From: Treponema sp. UBA7570
GTDB taxonomy: Bacteria > Spirochaetota > Spirochaetia > Treponematales > Treponemataceae
Reading direction: 5' to 3'
Assembly (NCBI GenBank): GCA_002477955.1
Contig: DLLE01000004.1
Coordinates: 35,647-54,856, forward strand
Length of the DNA: 19,210 nucleotides
The notes under the pieces were generated by a model. That model did not search any database. It saw only the letters and a program-made list of their open reading frames with translations, and was not told the DNA's origin. This document shows, one piece after another, positions 13,696 to 19,210 of this stretch (positions within the stretch are counted from its first letter, which is position 1; each line of letters starts with the position of its first letter). The position numbers and the translations under genes are program-made.

Positions 13696-16600
13696 CTAAT
13701 GAAGCAGCTTGTTTATATCAACCAAAGTTGTATTTAAATTCGTAAATTTTCCCGAAAGTGAATCTGCAAGCGCGTTTGCCGTGTCGATTGCCGTCAGACA
13801 GTCAATGTCGTGTTCAACTGCAAGCCGGCGCAGACGAACGCTTTCTGAAGAAGGATCCCGCCCTTTTGCGGAAGTTGAAATTACATAGCAAATTTTTCCG
13901 CTTTCGAGAAGTGTCATTACGTTTTCTTTGTAATTTTCGTGAACTTTATTCACTTTTGTTACTTTCATTCCTGAACGTTCGATTGTGTCGGCATTTCCTT
14001 CTGTTGCATAGAGAGTAAAGCCTAAATCGCTGTATTTTTTTGCAAGCGCCGGCAGTTCAGGTCTGTCAGACTTTCTTACACTGAATAAAACTCCTGTCGG
14101 TTCGCCTTTTTTTGCAAGCGCAGGATGAATCATCTTCCAGCCTGCCGCAACCATTCCCTTAAAAATCGCTTCTTCGCGTGTTTTTGCAATTCCCAAAACT
14201 TCTCCGGTTGACTTCATCTCCGGTCCAAGGTGAGTGTCCACGTCCATAAGTTTTTCAAAACTGAATACTGGAACTTTTACAGCGTAATAATCAGGTTTTC
14301 TGTAAAGTCCTGTTCCGTAACCCATGTCGCGTACTTTTTCGCCGAGCATTGCACGGGTAGCAAGTTCAACCATTGGAATTCCTGTAACTTTGCTCAAATA
14401 AGGAACTGTCCGCGAAGAACGAGGATTTGCTTCGATAATATTCAGCTGACCGTTGTAAAAAAGCCACTGAATATTTACAAGTCCCTGAGTTCCAAGGGCT
14501 AAAGCCATGTCGCGCGATTTTTCTACAACGGTTTTTGTCATTTCGTCCGTAAAGTTCCAGGCAGGATAAACTGCGATTGAATCTCCTGAGTGGATTCCTG
14601 TTCTCTCGATGTGTTCCATAATTCCTGGAATCAAAACATCTTCGCCGTCGCAAATGCAGTCGACTTCAAGTTCTGTTCCTTCCATGTATTTGTCAATCAA
14701 AACAGGATTTGTAATTCCCTGCGCAAGAATGATTTTCATGTATTCCTTGATGTCGGCATTTGTCCTCGCAATAATCATATTCTGTCCGCCAAGAACGTAA
14801 CTTGGACGCATCAAAACAGGATAGGTAAGGCGGGCGGCTGCTTCCAGAGCTTCAACTTCTGTAAAGACAGTCTGACCTTTCGGACGGTTTACGTGCAGTC
14901 TTTCGCAAAGCTCTTCAAAACGTTCCCTGTCTTCTGCAAGGTCAATTCCATCTGCGCTTGTTCCGAGAATGCGGATTCCCTGGCCGTCAAGGTATTTTGT
15001 AAGCTTGATGGCAGTCTGTCCGCCAAATGCAACTACAACGCCGACTGGTTTTTCGACTTTGATTACATTCATAACGTCGACAGGAGTGAGCGGTTCAAAA
15101 TAAAGGCGGTCGGCAGTGTCAAAGTCTGTCGAGACTGTTTCCGGATTGTTATTTATGATTGCAACTTCGTAGCCGAGTTTTTTGAGCGACCATACGCACT
15201 GAACCGAAGCATAGTCGAATTCAATTCCTTGTCCGATTCGGATCGGCCCGGAACCCAAAACAATAATCGTTCCTTTTTTGCTGCGTTTGCCTTCTTTTTC
15301 AAGTCCTTCAAGGAATTTTTCCGCCTCGTTTTCTCCGCCAGTTGTCGAATAAAAATACGGAGATTCCGCGCTGAACTCGCCGGCGCAGGTGTCTACCATT
15401 TTGAAAGAAGCTGGAGTGTAGAGCATTGGAGCATGAACCGCCGGCGCGGAATTTGCAACGGCTTTTTTTTCGGCTTCGGCAATATTTTCGAGTTTGTATA
15501 AAAACCATTCATCAATTTTTGTAACTTCGTGAATTTCGTCCACGCTCATTATTTTGCGTTTTAAAGCCTGATAGATTGCAAAAATTCTTTGATCTGTGCA
15601 TTTTCCGACTCTTTCGCGGATTTTTTCTTCGTTTTCTTTTGCAAAAACGGCAAGATTTAAGTCTTTTACGCCAAGTTCAGCGCCACGGACTGCCTTTAAA
15701 ATCGCTTCTTCAAAATTCTGGCCGATAGCCATAACTTCGCCGGTCGCCTTCATCTGCGTGCCAAGTTTTCTTGCGGCATAAACAAATTTTTCAAAAGGAA
15801 ATTTTGGAACTTTTACAACAACATAATCCAAAACCGGCTCAAAGCAAGCCTTTGTCTTTCCTGTTACAAAGTTCGGAATTTCATCAAGATTGTAGCCAAC
15901 GGCGATTAGAGCCGCAACTTTTGCAATCGGGTAGCCAGTTGCCTTTGAAGCTAGCGCAGAAGAGCGGCTTACACGCGGATTTACTTCGATTACAGCGTAT
16001 TCAAAAGTTTCCGGATTGAGCGCAAACTGACAGTTGCAGCCGCCTTCGATTTCAAGGGCAGAAATTATATTCAAGGCTGCCGAACGGAGCATCTGATATT
16101 CTTTGTCGGCCAGGGTTACGGTCGGAGCAATTACAATCGAATCTCCAGTGTGAACGCCAACCGGATCAAAATTTTCCATTGAGCAGACAGTAAGAACGTT
16201 GCCAGCATGGTCGCGCATAACTTCAAATTCAACTTCTTTCCAGCCGGAAATACATTTTTCAACCAAAATTTGGTGAATTGGCGAGCGATGAAGTCCGTTG
16301 TGGGCAATTTCGTCAAATTCTTTTTCGTTATATGCAATTCCGCCGCCAGTTCCGCCCAAAGTAAAAGCCGGACGGATTATAACAGGAAAGCCGATTTTAT
16401 TTTTTGCAAAATCAAGAGCATCATCGTAATCAGTCACAACTTTTGAAGGAATGCAAGGTTCTCCAATTGCTTCCATCGTATCCTTGAACATTTGCCGGTC
16501 TTCAGCCTTGTCAATCGTAAGCGGACGCGCGCCTAAAAGCTGTACTCCATGGCTTTCCAAAAATCCCGACTTTGCAAGTTCCATGCTCAAAGTAAGTCCA

Positions 16601-16881
16601 GTCTGACCGCCAAGCGTCGAAAGCAGCGAATCTGGTTTTTCTTTTTCGATAATTCTCTGCAAAGTTTCAACATTGAGCGGTTCAAGATAAATTTCGTCAG
16701 CCATAACGTGGTCGGTCATTAAAGTTGCAGGATTTGAGTTTACCAGAACAACTTCAAGCCCTTGAGCCTTAAGAGCCTTGCAAGCCTGGTTTCCGGCATA
16801 GTCAAATTCCGCTGCCTGGCCAATTACAATCGGTCCGGAACCAATAATCATTACCTTGTGTATATTTTTGTTCAATGGCAT
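13696..16881 (-). CDS. carB: Carbamoyl-phosphate synthase, large subunit
   Basis: CarB makes carbamoyl phosphate from bicarbonate, two ATP and ammonia passed from CarA, feeding pyrimidine and arginine synthesis. At 1061 residues it has the full bacterial layout. The first carboxyphosphate half begins with GSGPIVIGQAAEFDYAGNQA and ends its ATP-grasp domain with VIEVNPRVSRSSAL. An oligomerisation region follows (about 420-540). The second carbamate half repeats the pattern with GSGPIRIGQGIEFDYASVQC and IIEANPRSSRTVPYLSK. A C-terminal MGS-like allosteric domain (about 930-1061, with GVLFSVRKSDRPELPALAKK) completes it. The ATG at 16881 has a GGAG ribosome site. It follows carA by 80 nt, in the same operon; most of that gap is the GC-rich element at 16915-17000. 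Confidence 0.97.
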   Translation of the reverse strand: MPLNKNIHKVMIIGSGPIVIGQAAEFDYAGNQACKALKAQGLEVVLVNSNPATLMTDHVMADEIYLEPLNVETLQRIIEKEKPDSLLSTLGGQTGLTLSMELAKSGFLESHGVQLLGARPLTIDKAEDRQMFKDTMEAIGEPCIPSKVVTDYDDALDFAKNKIGFPVIIRPAFTLGGTGGGIAYNEKEFDEIAHNGLHRSPIHQILVEKCISGWKEVEFEVMRDHAGNVLTVCSMENFDPVGVHTGDSIVIAPTVTLADKEYQMLRSAALNIISALEIEGGCNCQFALNPETFEYAVIEVNPRVSRSSALASKATGYPIAKVAALIAVGYNLDEIPNFVTGKTKACFEPVLDYVVVKVPKFPFEKFVYAARKLGTQMKATGEVMAIGQNFEEAILKAVRGAELGVKDLNLAVFAKENEEKIRERVGKCTDQRIFAIYQALKRKIMSVDEIHEVTKIDEWFLYKLENIAEAEKKAVANSAPAVHAPMLYTPASFKMVDTCAGEFSAESPYFYSTTGGENEAEKFLEGLEKEGKRSKKGTIIVLGSGPIRIGQGIEFDYASVQCVWSLKKLGYEVAIINNNPETVSTDFDTADRLYFEPLTPVDVMNVIKVEKPVGVVVAFGGQTAIKLTKYLDGQGIRILGTSADGIDLAEDRERFEELCERLHVNRPKGQTVFTEVEALEAAARLTYPVLMRPSYVLGGQNMIIARTNADIKEYMKIILAQGITNPVLIDKYMEGTELEVDCICDGEDVLIPGIMEHIERTGIHSGDSIAVYPAWNFTDEMTKTVVEKSRDMALALGTQGLVNIQWLFYNGQLNIIEANPRSSRTVPYLSKVTGIPMVELATRAMLGEKVRDMGYGTGLYRKPDYYAVKVPVFSFEKLMDVDTHLGPEMKSTGEVLGIAKTREEAIFKGMVAAGWKMIHPALAKKGEPTGVLFSVRKSDRPELPALAKKYSDLGFTLYATEGNADTIERSGMKVTKVNKVHENYKENVMTLLESGKICYVISTSAKGRDPSSESVRLRRLAVEHDIDCLTAIDTANALADSLSGKFTNLNTTLVDINKLLH

Positions 16882-16914
16882 TTTTTTATCTCCATCAGTT
16901 TTTTACTTTTTCGG

Positions 16915-17000
16915 GCGTTCGGGCGGGTCTTGCAGGGCTACGCTTTCGCTCCGACCCGCTTTTAGCGGTTTGCCTCCGGCACCCTTCCAGCCCCTAACGC
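16915..17000. repeat. 86-bp GC-rich inverted-repeat element spanning the carA 3' end
   Basis: The ends are GCGTTCGGG (16915-16923) and CCCTAACGC (16992-17000), inverted copies matching at 8 of 9 positions. Inside are a second perfect inverted pair, GCGGGTC (16923-16929) with GACCCGC (16953-16959), and a CCGCT-TTT-AGCGG hairpin (16956-16968). It encodes the last residues and the stop codon of CarA. The surrounding DNA is AT-rich, so insertion of a small palindromic element is likely. Confidence 0.6.
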
Positions 17001-18125
17001 ATTTATCATCTTTATAAAACTGTCAAACAAAAAGTTTGTGTCGTGCGGACCGCCGCATGCTTCTGGATGAAACTGCACGCTAAAGGCAGGAATATTTTTA
17101 TATGCAATGCCTTCGCAAGTTCCGTCGTTGCAGTTTACAAAACTCAGTTCTGCATTTTTTGGAATAGTTTCGTTTTTTACCGCATAGCCGTGGTTCTGGC
17201 TGGAAATATAAACTCTTCCGCTTTGCAAATCCTTTACAGGATGGTTTCCGCCACGGTGTCCGTATTTTAATTTTTCTGTTTCAGCGCCGTTCGCAAGAGC
17301 GAGCATCTGGTGTCCAAGACAAATTCCAAAAATCGGAATTTTACCGTATTCGCAGAGTTTTTTTATTTCTGTAATTACTCCGACATTTTCCGCAGGATCT
17401 CCAGGACCGTTGCTAAGCATTATTCCATCAACATTCATCGTCTTTATTTGCTCGGCTGTTGTGTCGTAAGGAACAACTTTTACAGTGCAGCCGCGCCGTT
17501 CAAGTTCACGTTCGATATTCGCCTTTGCGCCAAAATCAAAAAGCGCTACGGTTTTTCCTTTTCCGTCTGCAAAGTCTTTTGTGTAAAATGAAGTTTTTTC
17601 CGGCTCGACTGCATTTTTGAGCGGTTCTAAAATCATGCTGTTTTGAACATTTTTTACAGCATCAACAATTTGGTAGGATTTTATTTTTGAAAGAAGGTTT
17701 TTATCAATTTGAGGACAGGTTTCTGCGGTAACAATCATTCCGTTCATAACTCCAGCTTCCCGCAAAATCTTTGTAAGTTTTCTGGTGTCAATTCCGCAAA
17801 TCCCGATTATATTTTGTTGCTTTAAAAAATCATCGAGAGTCAGTTTGCAACGAAAATTTGAAGGTTTTTCGCAAAGTTCCCGGACAATGTAGCCACGAAT
17901 ATGACATTTTTTGCTTTCGTAGTCTTCCGGAATCATTCCATAGTTACCGATTAACGGAAAAGTCTGGGTAACAATCTGACCGTAATAACTTGGGTCGGTA
18001 AGAGTTTCGAGGTAACCGGTCATTCCGGTTGTAAAAACCGTTTCTCCGATTACAGAGCCAGCAGCGCCGATGGAATTTCCTTCAAAAACCGTTCCATCTG
18101 CCAAAATCAAGAATGCTTTTTTCAT
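16962..18125 (-). CDS. carA: Carbamoyl-phosphate synthase, small (glutaminase) subunit
   Basis: CarA hydrolyses glutamine and channels the ammonia to CarB. The 387-residue protein has the N-terminal CPSase domain (ALLILADGTVFEG-type start, FTTGMTGYLETLTDPSYYGQ) and a class I glutaminase domain with C269 in GICLGHQ and H353/E355 in FHPEA, the same positions as in E. coli CarA. The ATG at 18125 has an AAAGG ribosome site about 10 nt upstream. The last 12 or so residues (LGAGRVPEANR) come from the GC-rich 86-bp element at 16915-17000, not from normal CarA sequence. Just beyond the element the DNA reads CCG AAA AAG TAA in the frame expected if the element were absent, pointing to an ancestral ending KMINPKK. 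Enzyme activity is unlikely to depend on this tail. Confidence 0.96.
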   Translation of the reverse strand: MKKAFLILADGTVFEGNSIGAAGSVIGETVFTTGMTGYLETLTDPSYYGQIVTQTFPLIGNYGMIPEDYESKKCHIRGYIVRELCEKPSNFRCKLTLDDFLKQQNIIGICGIDTRKLTKILREAGVMNGMIVTAETCPQIDKNLLSKIKSYQIVDAVKNVQNSMILEPLKNAVEPEKTSFYTKDFADGKGKTVALFDFGAKANIERELERRGCTVKVVPYDTTAEQIKTMNVDGIMLSNGPGDPAENVGVITEIKKLCEYGKIPIFGICLGHQMLALANGAETEKLKYGHRGGNHPVKDLQSGRVYISSQNHGYAVKNETIPKNAELSFVNCNDGTCEGIAYKNIPAFSVQFHPEACGGPHDTNFLFDSFIKMINALGAGRVPEANR

Positions 18126-18396
18126 TTTTTATTCTACCTTTTAGGGCAAAAAAAAAAGCGCCATTGCTTATTAAAGAACAAAACAGAAAACATCTAAAAA
18201 TTCAAATTTTCAGAAATAATCTGCGATACTTCCTTAACAGTAATGAACGCCCTTGCTCATATATTCCGTTGAATACAATAAAACTATCTGTATTTATTGT
18301 CAATTGGTGAAGGTTATATGAAAATATCGCAATGCACAAAAAAAATTAAAAAATTGTGCACGATGTAAAAAAAATTATTTTTTTTACAAAATCTGA
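18126..18396. other. Intergenic control region between carA and glnN
   Basis: No gene fits here. On the carA side the minus-strand leader contains AAGC-AATGGC-GCTT (18156-18169) followed by ten T, about 31 nt before the carA ATG. No convincing carA promoter could be picked. On the glnN side are two AT-rich inverted repeats: TGCACAA (18333-18339) with TTGTGCA (18354-18360), and a 25-bp palindrome of TGT-A8-T/A-T8-ACA form (18364-18388) ending 8 bp before the glnN -35 box. They could be a regulator site, an UP-like element or both. Confidence 0.45.
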
Positions 18397-18425
18397 TTGA
18401 CACTTTTTCGCTGTCGCGGTATAAC
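18397..18425 (+). promoter_or_regulatory. Strong promoter of glnN
   Basis: Consensus TTGACA (18397-18402), 17-nt spacer and TATAAC (18420-18425), preceded by A/T tracts. The predicted start near 18432 gives a leader of about 138 nt containing two terminators. Confidence 0.85.
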
Positions 18426-18438
18426 TCAAATATCAAAA

Positions 18439-18450
18439 GGCAATGAAGCC
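18439..18450 (+). promoter_or_regulatory. Hexaloop hairpin 1, possible ANTAR antiterminator site
   Basis: GGC (18439-18441) and GCC (18448-18450) enclose the six-base loop AATGAA, with A at position 1 and G at position 4. The 3' side of the stem is also the start of the GC core of terminator 1, so both cannot form together. The stem is only 3 bp. Confidence 0.45.
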
Positions 18451-18488
18451 GCAGAAAAGGGTTGAACTTTCTGCGGCTTTTTTATTTT
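18446..18488 (+). terminator. Leader terminator 1 of glnN (attenuator)
   Basis: A perfect 12-bp stem, AAGCCGCAGAAA (18446-18457) with TTTCTGCGGCTT (18468-18479), has a 10-nt loop and is followed by TTTTTTATTTT. It lies only about 15 nt after the predicted transcription start and before glnN. Confidence 0.85.
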
Positions 18489-18491
18489 AAA

Positions 18492-18503
18492 GACAAAGAC
18501 GTC
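18492..18503 (+). promoter_or_regulatory. Hexaloop hairpin 2, possible ANTAR antiterminator site
   Basis: GAC (18492-18494) and GTC (18501-18503) enclose the loop AAAGAC, again with A at position 1 and G at position 4. Its loop and 3' arm overlap the 5' arm of terminator 2, repeating the arrangement at terminator 1. Confidence 0.45.
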
Positions 18504-18559
18504 GTGATTTTTCATGGGACTCTCCCTCCCTGATAAATTGCGGTGTCTTTTTTACTTTT
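18496..18559 (+). terminator. Leader terminator 2 of glnN (attenuator)
   Basis: The arms 18496-18510 and 18535-18549 form 15 continuous pairs, four of them G-T, around a 24-nt loop that itself contains GGGA-CTC-TCCC. TTTTTTACTTTT follows. It ends just before the glnN ribosome site. Confidence 0.65.
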
Positions 18560-18569
18560 GGAGGACTAT

Positions 18570-19210
18570 ATGACAGCAAATGTACCAGAAGTTTTTGGCA
18601 GCCTGGTTTTTAACCAGAAAACAATGAAAGACCGCCTGCCGAAAGAAACATTCAAGGCTCTCAAGAAAACTCTTGATGACGGCGCGCCGCTTCCGCTTGA
18701 CGTTGCAAATGTTGTGGCTCACGCAATGAAAGAATGGGCGATTGAAAAAGGCGCGACACATTACACTCACTGGTTTCAGCCTTTGACAGGAATTACGGCA
18801 GAAAAACACGATTCTTTCATAAATCCGCAGGACGATGGAACTGTAATCATGTCGTTCTCTGGAAAAGAGCTTGTAAAAGGCGAGCCTGACGCTTCTTCAT
18901 TCCCGAGCGGAGGACACCGAGCGACTTTCGAAGCCCGCGGCTACACTGTCTGGGATCCGACTTCTTATCCTTTTATTAAGGAGCACACGCTTTGTATTCC
19001 GACTGCGTTCTGTTCTTACACAGGCGAGGCTTTGGACAAGAAAACTCCGCTTTTGCGTTCTATGGAAGCATTGGACAAGCAGGCAAAAAGAATCCTTAAA
19101 CTTTTTGGAAAAGAAGTAAGCCATGTTGCGACAACTGTAGGTCCTGAGCAGGAATATTTTATCGTTGACCACAAGCTTTATTCAGAGCGCAAGGACTTGC
19201 GCATGACAGG
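18570..19210 (+). CDS. glnN: Glutamine synthetase type III, N-terminal part (cut by window edge)
   Basis: Glutamine synthetase makes glutamine from glutamate, ammonia and ATP. The visible 213 residues begin MTANVPEVFGSLVFNQKTMK and carry segments typical of the large type III class rather than the type I/II enzymes: THYTHWFQPLTGITAEKHDS (about 64-83), SFPSGGHRATFEARGYTVWD (about 109-128) and VGPEQEYF (about 189-196). Type III enzymes are about 700 residues, so about two thirds lies beyond the window. The ATG at 18570 has a GGAGG ribosome site 6-10 nt upstream. A near-consensus promoter and two leader terminators precede it, so expression is probably set by nitrogen-responsive antitermination. 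It diverges from carA, whose product uses glutamine. Confidence 0.95.
   Translation, partial: MTANVPEVFGSLVFNQKTMKDRLPKETFKALKKTLDDGAPLPLDVANVVAHAMKEWAIEKGATHYTHWFQPLTGITAEKHDSFINPQDDGTVIMSFSGKELVKGEPDASSFPSGGHRATFEARGYTVWDPTSYPFIKEHTLCIPTAFCSYTGEALDKKTPLLRSMEALDKQAKRILKLFGKEVSHVATTVGPEQEYFIVDHKLYSERKDLRMT

Noticed and set aside
14590..15501. 303-codon open frame on the + strand
   Set aside because: It is antisense to the well-supported carB, is Cys/Phe-rich with no family likeness, and arises from codon bias of the real gene.
18432..18569. Glutamine riboswitch (glnA motif) before glnN
   Set aside because: The conserved sequences I know for that motif are not present; two terminators with hexaloops explain the structure better.
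1..19210. tRNA genes, CRISPR arrays, insertion-sequence transposases, phage genes, defence systems
   Set aside because: I looked for these on both strands and saw no cloverleaf, direct-repeat array or recognisable protein of these kinds; the read was by eye only.

Overview
This window looks like chromosome from a treponeme-like spirochaete, probably a gut or rumen Treponema. That assignment is inference from family likeness: AT-rich intergenic DNA, a glutamine synthetase of the large type III class, secreted proteins with short hydrophobic leaders and one loose spirochaete-style lipobox, and an orphan peptide-binding protein. No rRNA, tRNA, CRISPR array, transposase or phage gene was seen.

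Layout. 1-290 (-) is the start of acetate kinase, cut by the window edge. 418-3484 (-) holds a 470-residue cytoplasmic protein of unknown function overlapping an OppA-like periplasmic binding protein. thrS (3642-5396, +) diverges from that pair and ends at a strong two-way terminator. 5532-7473 (-) is a two-gene unit, a lipoprotein followed by a probable outer-membrane barrel. Next on + come a secreted helical protein (7796-8638), cysK (8801-9733) under a promoter with two matched operators, and a MATE transporter broken by a one-base frameshift (9935-11285). On - follow rnhA, pyrG, carB and carA (11291-18125). glnN (18570 to the end, +) diverges from carA.

How the genes connect. The right half centres on glutamine: GlnN makes it, while CarA/CarB and PyrG consume it for carbamoyl phosphate and CTP. 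Regulation appears to lie in RNA leaders. glnN has a near-consensus promoter followed by two consecutive intrinsic terminators, each overlapping a small hexaloop hairpin with A at loop position 1 and G at position 4, the pattern bound by ANTAR antiterminators. pyrG has its own promoter and a terminator inside its leader. cysK has two copies of ACCTA-N9-TAGGT, one over the -35 box.

Other features to note: an 86-bp GC-rich palindromic element that appears to have inserted into the end of carA and now encodes the CarA C-terminus; several similar GC-rich islands in other gaps; a threonyl-tRNA synthetase lacking its TGS domain; and several genes without a Shine-Dalgarno sequence whose -10 box lies just upstream of the start codon, suggesting leaderless transcripts. 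I found no complete new multi-gene system. The regulatory leaders and the palindromic elements are the most promising leads.
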